Assembly (NCBI GenBank): GCA_963668605.1
Contig: OY764903.1
Location: 5,208,001-5,272,000 of the forward strand
Length of the DNA stretch: 64,000 bases
Reading direction: 5' to 3'
Source of the DNA: G963668605 sp963668605
Lineage (GTDB): Bacteria; Acidobacteriota; Terriglobia; Bryobacterales; Bryobacteraceae
A program made the translations under genes and the position numbers. A model generated the notes under the pieces. It was not told the DNA's origin and did not search any database. It saw only the letters and a program-made list of their open reading frames with translations. Of the stretch, positions 33,792-42,416 are shown piece by piece (the stretch's first letter is position 1; each line of letters starts with the position of its first letter).

Positions 33792-35615
33792 TCACAGCGC
33801 CACGCGCATATCGCCTTCGCGGCGCGTGATTCGCTCGCGGTCCAGAAACTCGAGCAACGGAATCGCGTACTTGCGCGAGACACCGGTCCATTCCTTGAAT
33901 TCCGGAACTGCGAAACGGGCGCCCCTGCGCGCGGCCAGCATAGCCTTGAGAGATTCGATAGCATCGCGATGAAAAACCAACTCGTCGCTGACGCGAACCA
34001 GTCGCCGCTCCCGCAAGAGCATCTGCAAGAGGCTGCGCGCTCGGGCCGCTTCGACGCCTGATCGCGCCAGAGCGTCCTGCAGCCCCGGCACAGCCAGTCC
34101 AGCTTGTTGAAACGCGCTCTCCAGTCTTCGTAGTGCGAGTTCTTCGTCTTCCTTCAAGGCCAGCCGGTGCGAGCTCAGGCGCAGGAGTTCCCCCTCCGAA
34201 ACGATCGTCCCCGTTCCGGCGAGCAGCGCCTCCAGCACGTGCGGCGCCGACCCGGGCAACTCGCGGCTGCGCAACTCCTCCTTCGACATGCCGGGAAGCA
34301 ACGGGTTCTGCTTGTGGAACGCGGCCAGGACGGAGGCGATGCGCTGGCGCGTGGAGGTGAGCCAATCGCGATCCATCAGCCAAGCCTGCGGCTCGAACTC
34401 ACTCGCCGGCAAGCCAGTCCGCGCGATCAACTCCTCGGGCGCCATGCCGTAAGCCGACTCGCGCACAAGCAGCGCCACGCGTTCCTGCGCGCTGCCCTCG
34501 CTTAAGATCTTCAAGCGCGCGGCCGCATCCTTCACACGTGGCGGATCGATGTCGAGTACGCGTCCGCCGCCGATGGTCAGCACGGGCGAGAACATGCGCA
34601 CGATGAAGCGGTCGTCTGGAAGCAGCAGAGTAGGCTCTCGCAGCAGAAAGCGCACGAAGCCACGCGCGCCGGGCCGCATCGCGGAAGAGCCATCGAGCAA
34701 GCGCGCCTCGGCCTCCAACTCGACAGTACCGGCGTGGAAATGGACGGGCGCACGATGCTTCAACGCTTTTGCAGAAGGCAGCAGATCGAAGAGCGTATCG
34801 ATCTGCCGCGTCGTACGAAAACGCTGCGGCGCAGTCAACACCATGCCGCGCGCCAGATCGGCCGCGTCAACGCCCGCCAGATTCAACGCTGTGCGCTGTC
34901 CTGCCACAGCCGTGCCTGCGCTAGCCGAATGTACCTGAATGCCGCGCACACGTGCACGCTTCGACGACGGGTGGATCTCCACCTCCGCTTCGACGGATAC
35001 GGTTCCCGATAGCAGCGTGCCGGTCACAACGGCGCCGAAGCCCTTGATGGCGAAAACGCGATCGATGGGCAGGCGGAAGTGGCGCGAAGCGTCCTTCATG
35101 GCCAGCGCACGCGCGGCCTTGCGCATCGCTTCCCGCAACTCATCGAGTCCGGCGCCTGTCTTTGAACTGACCGCCACAATGGGCGCGCCGTCGAGAAACG
35201 ACCCACGCACAAACTCCTCGGTTTCCAGGCGCACGAGATCCAGGATTTCGGGATCCACCAGATCGCTCTTGGTCAGAACAACGATGCCGCTCTTCACATC
35301 GAGCAAGCGGCAGATGTCGAAATGCTCGCGCGTTTGCGGCTTGATCGACTCGTCAGCCGCGATCACAAACAGCAGCAGATCGATGCCGGCAACGCCCGCG
35401 AGCATGTTCTTCACGAAGCGCTCATGCCCGGGCACGTCGACGAAACCGAGCCGCAAGTCCGGCGCGAGATCGAGGTGCGCGAAGCCCAGGTCGATCGAGA
35501 TGCCGCGCCGTTTCTCTTCCTCCAATCGGTCGGTGTCGATGCCCGTTAGCGCGCGCACCAACGCGGTCTTGCCATGATCGATGTGGCCGGCCGTACCGGC
35601 GATGATGTTGCGCAT
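33792..35615 (-). CDS. selB: Selenocysteine-specific elongation factor SelB
   Basis: 607 residues. SelB carries Sec-tRNA(Sec) to the ribosome at UGA codons marked by SECIS hairpins. The GTPase domain has G1 GHIDHGKTALVRALTG, the SelB-typical EEEKRRGISIDLGFAHL, G3 DVPGHERFVKNM and G4 TKSDL. The two beta-barrel domains follow (FAIKGFGAVVTGTLLSG; VRGIQVHSA), then four winged-helix-like repeats at the C-terminus (about 370-607), ending in ARFAVPEFKEWTGVSRKYAIPLLEFLDRERITRR, which bind SECIS. selA, selD and tRNA(Sec) are not visible in the window, and no in-frame-UGA gene was found. It is divergent from the carboxylase gene, 48 bases away. Confidence 0.95.
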   Translation of the reverse strand: MRNIIAGTAGHIDHGKTALVRALTGIDTDRLEEEKRRGISIDLGFAHLDLAPDLRLGFVDVPGHERFVKNMLAGVAGIDLLLFVIAADESIKPQTREHFDICRLLDVKSGIVVLTKSDLVDPEILDLVRLETEEFVRGSFLDGAPIVAVSSKTGAGLDELREAMRKAARALAMKDASRHFRLPIDRVFAIKGFGAVVTGTLLSGTVSVEAEVEIHPSSKRARVRGIQVHSASAGTAVAGQRTALNLAGVDAADLARGMVLTAPQRFRTTRQIDTLFDLLPSAKALKHRAPVHFHAGTVELEAEARLLDGSSAMRPGARGFVRFLLREPTLLLPDDRFIVRMFSPVLTIGGGRVLDIDPPRVKDAAARLKILSEGSAQERVALLVRESAYGMAPEELIARTGLPASEFEPQAWLMDRDWLTSTRQRIASVLAAFHKQNPLLPGMSKEELRSRELPGSAPHVLEALLAGTGTIVSEGELLRLSSHRLALKEDEELALRRLESAFQQAGLAVPGLQDALARSGVEAARARSLLQMLLRERRLVRVSDELVFHRDAIESLKAMLAARRGARFAVPEFKEWTGVSRKYAIPLLEFLDRERITRREGDMRVAL

Positions 35616-35663
35616 GTCGACGATTTCATCGTACAGGCAGCGCCCCTGCTACAGTAAGCAGTT

Positions 35664-37208
35664 ATGCGGGACAGGTTGGACGAATTGCGCCGCAGGCACG
35701 CCGCGGCGGAGGCGGGTGGGGGCGAGGAACGGCGCGCGCGGCAGCACAGGGACGGCAAACTGGCGGCCCGCGAACGCATCGATCTGTTGCTCGATGAAGG
35801 CACTTTCGAGGAGCTCGATAAACTAGTCCGGCACCGCTGCCGTGATTTCGGAATCGAGGACCAAGTGGTCGACGGCGACGGGTTTGTCACCGGTTGGGGG
35901 CAGATCCACGGTCGCCTTGTCTATGTCTTCGCGCAGGATTTCACGGTCTTCGGCGGCTCGCTTTCAGAAACCAATGCGCAGAAGATCTGCAAGATCATGG
36001 ACCTCGCCCTGAAGAACGGCGCACCCGTGATCGGCCTGAACGACTCCGGCGGAGCGCGCATTCAAGAAGGCGTTCTCTCGCTCGGCGGCTATGCGGATAT
36101 CTTCCTGCGCAACACTCTGGCGAGCGGTGTGGTGCCGCAGATCTCCGCGATCATGGGACCGTGCGCCGGCGGCGCGGTTTACTCACCCGCGCTCACTGAC
36201 TTCATCTTCATGGTTGCGCGCAGCAGCCACATGTTTGTCACCGGCCCCGACGTGATCTCCACCGTCACGCACGAAGAGGTCACCAAGGAAGATCTTGGCG
36301 GCGGCATGACGCACAACTCCGTCAGCGGCGTCGCCCACTTCCTGGCGCAATCCGACGCCGAGTGTCTGCGTGCGATCCGGCAACTGTTGCGCTACATTCC
36401 GCAAAACAATCGCGACGAAGCCCCGCGCCGTCCGAGCGAGGATCCATGGGACCGCGAAGATCCGAAGCTCGACAGCATCGTTCCCGTGCAATCGAATGTG
36501 CCTTACGACATTAAGGAGATCATCCACCGCGTCGTCGACGACGGCGATTTTTTTGAAGTGCAGGAACACTTCGCGCAGAATATCGTGGTCGGCTTCGCGC
36601 ACATGGACGGGCGTCCGGCCGGCATCGTCGCCAATCAACCAGCGCATCTCGCCGGCTGTCTCGACATCAACTCGTCGCTCAAAGCCGCGCGTTTCGTGCG
36701 CTTCTGCGATGCGTTCCAGATTCCGATTCTGACCTTTGAAGACGTGCCCGGATTTCTGCCTGGCACAGCGCAGGAATTCGGCGGCATCATCAAGCACGGC
36801 GCAAAACTGCTCTATGCCTACGCGGAAGCGACGGTCCCCAAAATTACCGTGATCACGCGCAAAGCTTACGGTGGTGCCTATTGCGTGATGGGTTCCAAGC
36901 ATCTGCGCACGGATATCAACCTCGCCTACCCGAGCGCCGAGATCGCGGTGATGGGAGCCGAGGGCGCAGTCAACATCGTCTACCGGCGCGAACTGGCCGC
37001 GGCGCCGGACGAAGCTCTAACTCGCCAGGCGAAAGTGGAGGAGTTCCGCGATCGCTTTGCGAATCCTTTCGTCGCCGCTGAGCGCGGCTTCATCGACGAT
37101 GTGATCGAACCGCGCCAGACGCGGCCGAAGCTGATCCGCGCGTTGCGCATGTTGGAGAACAAGGTCGATACAATGCCGCGCAAGAAGCACGGCAATATTC
37201 CGCTCTAA
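35664..37208 (+). CDS. pccB: Acyl-CoA carboxylase carboxyltransferase (beta) subunit, propionyl-CoA type
   Basis: 514 residues, the usual size of PccB/MmdA. The crotonase-like carboxyltransferase domains are tandem: N-terminal (GGSLSETNAQKICKIMDLAL, GLNDSGGARIQEGV, GPCAGGAVYSPALTDF) and C-terminal (GFAHMDGRPAGIVANQP, EDVPGFLPGTAQEFGGIIKHGAK, ITRKAYGGAYCVMGSK). It transfers the carboxyl group from carboxybiotin to propionyl-CoA, giving methylmalonyl-CoA, or runs in reverse in decarboxylase complexes. No biotin carboxylase or biotin carrier gene is adjacent, so the partners must lie elsewhere. The stop overlaps the convergent methyltransferase stop by 4 bases. Confidence 0.93.
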   Translation: MRDRLDELRRRHAAAEAGGGEERRARQHRDGKLAARERIDLLLDEGTFEELDKLVRHRCRDFGIEDQVVDGDGFVTGWGQIHGRLVYVFAQDFTVFGGSLSETNAQKICKIMDLALKNGAPVIGLNDSGGARIQEGVLSLGGYADIFLRNTLASGVVPQISAIMGPCAGGAVYSPALTDFIFMVARSSHMFVTGPDVISTVTHEEVTKEDLGGGMTHNSVSGVAHFLAQSDAECLRAIRQLLRYIPQNNRDEAPRRPSEDPWDREDPKLDSIVPVQSNVPYDIKEIIHRVVDDGDFFEVQEHFAQNIVVGFAHMDGRPAGIVANQPAHLAGCLDINSSLKAARFVRFCDAFQIPILTFEDVPGFLPGTAQEFGGIIKHGAKLLYAYAEATVPKITVITRKAYGGAYCVMGSKHLRTDINLAYPSAEIAVMGAEGAVNIVYRRELAAAPDEALTRQAKVEEFRDRFANPFVAAERGFIDDVIEPRQTRPKLIRALRMLENKVDTMPRKKHGNIPL

Positions 37209-37891
37209 GCGCGGTACAGAATGCGAAAGCGCCGCACGGGCGCTTCGCGCGTCTCGTCGATGAAATCCTCGAAAGATTCGGGCCGCAGTCCGCATTGCTC
37301 AAACAGCAGCAACTCATCAATCGTTAACGGCCACGGCATCTCGGGGCGCTCCTCCAGCGGTTCACACGCGCGGCAGATCACGAGCAACTCCCCGCCGCGC
37401 CTGAGCAACGCCGCGATCGCTTTCATGGCCATATCGCGATACTCAGGCGGCAGAGCTTGCAGCGTGTAAGCTTCATACACAAAATCGAACTGGCCTCGCC
37501 ACTCTTTCGGCGGCTGGAAAACGTCGGCGACTGCGTAGTGAACTTTCGTTTCCGGGAAGCGCGTTTGGCACCAATCGATCGCGGCCGGCGCGATGTCAAA
37601 CGCAGTCACCTCGAAACCCATCCGCGCAAATTCCTCGGCATCGTCGCCAAGACCACAGCCGACGACCAGCGCTTTGCGCCCGCCGCCCGGCCTTGGGTTC
37701 TCTTCGAGCCACGCGGCGAGATTGGGATTTACCACGCCGTGGGCCCACGGAATCGTAGCCCTGTTGCCGCCGGCGTGCCGGTAGAAGTCGTCGAACCACT
37801 CTGAAGGATTGCCGCGGCGGCGTGCTTCCTCCGCCATCAACTTCGCTCGTGAGCGGGCGCGAAAATCATCGTCGAGCTTGGAGTTTGCCAT
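37205..37891 (-). CDS. SAM-dependent methyltransferase, thiopurine-methyltransferase-like
   Basis: 228 residues from the ATG at 37891. Class I methyltransferase features are motif I ALVVGCGLGDDAEEFARMG, the acidic end of strand 2 in VTAFDIAPAAIDWCQTRFP, and post-I FDFVYEAYTLQALPPEYRDM. The fold and the LVVGCGLGDDAE motif resemble the TPMT-like family that methylates small S- or Se-containing molecules, but this is an inference and the substrate is unknown. The frame stays open 78 codons upstream into the divergent nuclease gene, without methyltransferase similarity, so I set the start at the internal ATG. Confidence 0.85.
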   Translation of the reverse strand: MANSKLDDDFRARSRAKLMAEEARRRGNPSEWFDDFYRHAGGNRATIPWAHGVVNPNLAAWLEENPRPGGGRKALVVGCGLGDDAEEFARMGFEVTAFDIAPAAIDWCQTRFPETKVHYAVADVFQPPKEWRGQFDFVYEAYTLQALPPEYRDMAMKAIAALLRRGGELLVICRACEPLEERPEMPWPLTIDELLLFEQCGLRPESFEDFIDETREAPVRRFRILYRA

Positions 37892-37946
37892 TGGTTCTAT
37901 GATTCTATTGTGACCCGGGCTGTATAAGGAAGCGAGCGACATTCCG

Positions 37947-39230
37947 ATGCAATTCTGTTTTATCCATGCGGCGGACCTGCACCTCGACACGCCCTTCGAG
38001 GGGATTAGCGCAGTCTCGCCCAGCCTCGCCGGGCGCTTGCGCGACGCTTCCCTCGATGCGTTGGACAACTTGACGAATCTGGCCATCGAACGCGATGCGG
38101 CATTTTTGCTGCTGGCGGGCGACATTTACGACGGCGCCGAACGAGGCATTCGCGCCCAGTTTCACTTTCGCGATGCGATGAAACGCTTGGAGGAGAAACG
38201 CATCCGCGTCTTTCTCGTGCACGGTAATCACGACCCTCTCGACGGATGGAGCGCTATTCGAAACTGGCCCGCCAACGTCAGGCTGTTTCCAACGGGCCGG
38301 GTCGTGACGGAAGCGGTGGAGCGCGATGGGCAGCATATCGCAAACATTTACGGCACCAGCTATGCGACGCGCGATGTGACCGAAAACCTCGCCGCCGGTT
38401 TTCAGCGCGGCTCTGCTCCCGGCCTGCATATCGGCCTTTTGCACTGCAGTGTGGGGAGCGCCGCCGGTCACGCGAAATACAGTCCGTGCAGCAGCGAAGA
38501 CCTGGCGCGGGCCGGCATGGACTACTGGGCGCTGGGCCACGTCCACACGCGGCGCGTGTTTCAGGCGGGAGACGCGTGGGCAGCGTATTCGGGCAATACT
38601 CAAGGACGCAGCTTCCAACCCGGCGAACAAGGGCCCAAGGGTGCGATGGTGGTGACGGCCACGGAGAACGGCATCGAAGAGTGCATCTTTCACGCCGTGG
38701 ACAGTGCGCGCTTTCAGGAATTTCGCTGCGATATCGCGAGGCTGGACGATTGGGGCGCGCTGTACGACGCTCTCGCGGAAACTGCGCAAACACTGCTCGA
38801 CGAAACCGGCGGCCGCCACCTTGTCGTGCGTGCAACCCTTACAGGTCGCGGCCCACTGCATCGCGAGTTGCGCGATCCGGAGCGCGTCGAAGCGCTTCTG
38901 GCGGAGTTGCGCAGAGGTTGCGAAAGCGAGCGGGCGCCAATGCATTGGGCTGCCTTGCACGATGAGACGCGTCCGGACTTCGAGCGCAAAGCGATCGTGG
39001 GCCGCGGCGATTTCGCTGCGGAGTTGGTAGCGCGCAGCGATGCCATGCTTGCGGACCCAGACCGCTTGGAGGGCTTTGCCGCCAAGTGTTGGAAGCATCA
39101 GCAGGCCAGGTTGCTGGCGCGCTACCTGCCGGATACCTCCGGCGCCGAGCGCGCGGAGTTGCTCGAAGCGGCCGAACGCAGAGCTCTCGAATTGATCTTC
39201 GACCGCCTCGGAGAGGAGGCCGGGCAATGA
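37947..39230 (+). CDS. DNA repair exonuclease, SbcD/Mre11-like (YhaO family)
   Basis: 427 residues. The calcineurin-like metallophosphoesterase domain has all the metal motifs: ADLHLD, LLAGDIYDGAERG, VHGNHD and ALGHVHTRR, with a capping C-terminal part. The HxD/GNHD set and the size fit the YhaO branch of SbcD/Mre11, which acts with an SbcC-like ATPase on DNA ends. Its stop overlaps the start of the downstream ATPase (ATGA), so the two form one coupled module. A weak AAGGA lies about 15 bases before the ATG. Confidence 0.9.
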   Translation: MQFCFIHAADLHLDTPFEGISAVSPSLAGRLRDASLDALDNLTNLAIERDAAFLLLAGDIYDGAERGIRAQFHFRDAMKRLEEKRIRVFLVHGNHDPLDGWSAIRNWPANVRLFPTGRVVTEAVERDGQHIANIYGTSYATRDVTENLAAGFQRGSAPGLHIGLLHCSVGSAAGHAKYSPCSSEDLARAGMDYWALGHVHTRRVFQAGDAWAAYSGNTQGRSFQPGEQGPKGAMVVTATENGIEECIFHAVDSARFQEFRCDIARLDDWGALYDALAETAQTLLDETGGRHLVVRATLTGRGPLHRELRDPERVEALLAELRRGCESERAPMHWAALHDETRPDFERKAIVGRGDFAAELVARSDAMLADPDRLEGFAAKCWKHQQARLLARYLPDTSGAERAELLEAAERRALELIFDRLGEEAGQ

Positions 39231-42200
39231 GGATCGAAGGCTGGTACGTCGAAGGCTTTGGAGCGTTACGCGATGTCACGCAGCGCAATCTCGGACCCGG
39301 ACTCAATGTGCTTCTCGGGCCGAATGAGGCTGGCAAGAGTACGCTGCTCGAATTTCTGCGCGCGATTCTGTTCGGCTTTCCATCGAAGCGCGGCAAGCTC
39401 GCGCCCTACACTCCTGCCGCGGGCGTGAGCCACGGCGGACGCTTGTTCCTCCAGACCGACGAAGGCGCGGTGACAGTCGAACGGTTCGCCGGAAAGAACA
39501 CGCCGGTTCGTCTGCTCTTCGCCGACGGGCGCACTGGTTCAGAACCGGAACTGCAACAACTGTTGCGCCAGGCCGACGATACGCTCTTCCGCAACGTGTT
39601 CGCGGTCAGTCTGAAAGAATTGCAGGACTTCGAATCGCTATCCAAGGGCGGTGTGCGTGAACGCCTCTTCTCGGCGGGCGTCGCGGGTGCGGGCCGCTCG
39701 GCGCGCGACGCCATCAAGGAACTAAGCGACAAAGCAGACGCGCTATTCAAGCCGCGCGCCAGTGCGGGCGTGATCAATGGGGTGCTGGAGCAACTCGGTG
39801 AATTGACGTCGCAACTCGCCGCGGCGCGTTCGCAGGCGGAGGGCTACCAGAGCCTGCTCGAAGAGGAAGATCGCCAGGCGGCGCGCATGTTGGAACTGAG
39901 CGCCGATGCGTCGAAATTGCGCAAGAGCAAATTACGCACCGGGCACCTGGTCGATCTGTGGCCCGTGTGGGCGCAACGCTCGGATGCCCTGGCGCGTCTC
40001 GCCACACTGCCGTTGGTGGACGAGTTTCCGCCGCGCGCCGCAGTGCGTCTTGCCGAAGCGACGAGCCGCCTCGCCGCGGCGCGCGAACGCCTGGAGAGCC
40101 TGGATGAAGAATCGGCCCAGAAACAGCGCGAGCGCAACGAGGCCCTGCCTGCACTGTCGCCGGCGCTGCTTGCCACCGCGGACGAAGTCGAAGAGCACGC
40201 GCGCGGCCTGGCGTTGCATCGCCAGAATCTTGGAGAACTCACGCCTTCCGCGCGCGCCGTGGAACAGGCGCAACAAGCCCTCGATCAAAAACTGCGTGAT
40301 CTCGGCGAGGGCTGGGACGAAGAGCGAGTCCGATCGTTCGATCTCTCTATTCCCCGACGCGAGGAGATACGAGCGCATGCTGATGCGATTGCGGCGTCGC
40401 GCGCGTGCTGCGAAAGTGCGACGCAAAAGTGCGCCGAATGCAGCCGCGACTTGGAGCAAAAGCAGCGCGAAGCGGAACGGACCCGCCAGAAACGCGATTC
40501 CTTGATTCCCACCGATAGTGCGGCCCTGGCCGCCGATGAACAGGCTGTGCGCCGGTTACGCGCAACCATGGCGGAGATTGCGGCGCTATCGTCGAAAGCG
40601 GAGAGTCTTGCTGCGACCGCGCGCGAGCGTCGAATCGCCGTTGAAGAGCGCGGCGCGAACGAAGCTTCGAGTGTGGCAGCATGGCTTCCGCTCGCGCTGT
40701 ATGTGATTGGCGGCTTGATGCTGTGTGTCGGTGTGTGGCAGGCGCTAAGCGCTTCGGCCTTAGTCGGGGCCGTGCTGATTGTAACTGGCGCGCTGCTCGT
40801 CGTAGCCGGGTTGCAGTCGGGCACTGCGCGGCGTCGCGACGAGGAACGGGAAAACGCTCGCTCGGAAAACACAGATCGACTCAAGAGCGAGTTGCAGAAG
40901 TTCGAAGCCGCGGCCGAACACAACCGCACGGAGATCGAACGCCTTACTGTAATCGTCCGGCAGGATGCCATCGCGCTCAAATTGCCGCTAATGGCTTCCG
41001 CGCTGGAACTGGAAGAAAAAGCGGCGGAGATCGAAGCGCGCAAAACAATCCGAGCCGAGTGGTTGCGTCTGGACGAGGCGCTTGGCGATGCAGTGCACGT
41101 ATGTGCGGAATGCGATATCGAATGCCGCGCCGCGCACACCGCGTTCGAACAAGACGCACAAACGCTCGCCGCGGCGGAATCGGAGTGGGAGAGGCGGAAG
41201 AACAGTTGGGGCGTTGCGGCAGCGCTTTCGCCGGATGGGTTGCTGCAACTGCTGATGGAGGTCGAACGGGCACGAGAACTGCTTTGCGCACGCGATCAGG
41301 AACAAGCGCGAAGGCTGACGCTGTTTTCGCAAGTCGATGCCTGGGAAGGGCGTGCCCGGCATCTCGCCGCCGCCGCCGGTTATGCGATGGGAGAATCGAT
41401 TTCTGGTGAGCCGCTGCTGCTGCGCTTCGCCGAGTTGCAGAGTCGATGTGCGGCGCAGTTGGAGTTGCAGCGCAACATCGCGTCGCTCGAAGTGGGCTTG
41501 GTTTCGTTGGCCCGGCAGAGTGAAGCCGCGTCGATGGCGGTGACGCGCAGCGAAGCGGAACTCCAGAAGCTGTTCGGTGAAGCCGGCGTGACGGAGGAAG
41601 CTGGTTTCCATCAGAAGATGGCCATCTATGAAGAGCGCCGCGAGCTGCGCGAACACGTCGAGGACTTCGACCGGTCCATCCGTGCGCGATTAGGCGAGAA
41701 AGTGGACATCGACGGTTTTTGCGCAGAGTTGGCCGAGGGTGACGTGCAAGCCTGGAGCGCCGCGCTGGCGGAGATCGACGCTGCGCTGGAACGCTCCACG
41801 GCCGAGCGCGACCAGGCGGTGCGCGAACATGACGCCGTGCGGCGCCGCAGGCAGGCGCTCGAAGAATCCGCGGACATCCCGTTGCTCGAAGCGCAACTCG
41901 AAAGTGTGCGTGCAAATCTCGAGAGCTCCGTGCGAAGCTGGCGCGTGGCCACACTCGCACAGGCTCTGCTCAGCGAGACGCTTTCGGAGTTCCAGCGAAC
42001 GCGCCAACCTGCGGTGATTACCGAGGCCGGCTGCGCCTACGCCGCAATTACCAACGGACGCTACACTCGCTTATTGCCGCAGGACGATGGAGCGACGATG
42101 CTGGTGGAGATGGCCGCCGGCGGCACGCGAAGGTTGGAGGATCTGAGCCGCGGCACGGCGGAGCAACTCTATCTCTGCTTGCGTCTGGCCTTTGCCAAAG

Positions 42201-42412
42201 AATTTGCGCGGCGCGGATGCGTGTTGCCGCTCGTGCTCGACGATCTGCTGGTGAACTTCGATCCGCACAGAGCGCGCGCCGTGGTGCGCCTGCTCGCAGA
42301 GTTCTCCAAGCAGAACCAGGTGCTGCTCTTCACCTGTCACCCGGAGAGCGCCGCCATGATTGCCGAAGAGGCCGCCGGGCACGTGCGCATCGATTTGCCG
42401 GGTCCCGCCTAA
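39227..42412 (+). CDS. SbcC/Rad50-like AAA ATPase (YhaN family) with central membrane segment
   Basis: 1061 residues from the ATG at 39227. The N-terminal head has MRIEGWYVEGFGALRDV and Walker A LLGPNEAGKSTLLEFLRAILFGF. Long coiled coils fill the middle. Around residues 483-531 (nt 40677-40818) lie two hydrophobic segments (WLPLALYVIGGLMLCVGVW and ALVGAVLIVTGALLVVAGL) in place of a zinc hook. The C-terminal head has the signature LEDLSRGTAEQLYLCLRLAFAKE and Walker B LPLVLDDLLVNFD. It probably works with the upstream nuclease in DNA-end repair. The membrane-like hairpin suggests tethering to the membrane, which I infer from hydrophobicity alone. Confidence 0.88.
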   Translation: MRIEGWYVEGFGALRDVTQRNLGPGLNVLLGPNEAGKSTLLEFLRAILFGFPSKRGKLAPYTPAAGVSHGGRLFLQTDEGAVTVERFAGKNTPVRLLFADGRTGSEPELQQLLRQADDTLFRNVFAVSLKELQDFESLSKGGVRERLFSAGVAGAGRSARDAIKELSDKADALFKPRASAGVINGVLEQLGELTSQLAAARSQAEGYQSLLEEEDRQAARMLELSADASKLRKSKLRTGHLVDLWPVWAQRSDALARLATLPLVDEFPPRAAVRLAEATSRLAAARERLESLDEESAQKQRERNEALPALSPALLATADEVEEHARGLALHRQNLGELTPSARAVEQAQQALDQKLRDLGEGWDEERVRSFDLSIPRREEIRAHADAIAASRACCESATQKCAECSRDLEQKQREAERTRQKRDSLIPTDSAALAADEQAVRRLRATMAEIAALSSKAESLAATARERRIAVEERGANEASSVAAWLPLALYVIGGLMLCVGVWQALSASALVGAVLIVTGALLVVAGLQSGTARRRDEERENARSENTDRLKSELQKFEAAAEHNRTEIERLTVIVRQDAIALKLPLMASALELEEKAAEIEARKTIRAEWLRLDEALGDAVHVCAECDIECRAAHTAFEQDAQTLAAAESEWERRKNSWGVAAALSPDGLLQLLMEVERARELLCARDQEQARRLTLFSQVDAWEGRARHLAAAAGYAMGESISGEPLLLRFAELQSRCAAQLELQRNIASLEVGLVSLARQSEAASMAVTRSEAELQKLFGEAGVTEEAGFHQKMAIYEERRELREHVEDFDRSIRARLGEKVDIDGFCAELAEGDVQAWSAALAEIDAALERSTAERDQAVREHDAVRRRRQALEESADIPLLEAQLESVRANLESSVRSWRVATLAQALLSETLSEFQRTRQPAVITEAGCAYAAITNGRYTRLLPQDDGATMLVEMAAGGTRRLEDLSRGTAEQLYLCLRLAFAKEFARRGCVLPLVLDDLLVNFDPHRARAVVRLLAEFSKQNQVLLFTCHPESAAMIAEEAAGHVRIDLPGPA

Positions 42413-42416
42413 GGCT

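Noticed and set aside
37905..39227. 440-codon antisense frame across the SbcD-like gene
   Set aside because: The sense strand carries all metallophosphoesterase motifs, whereas the antisense product has none.
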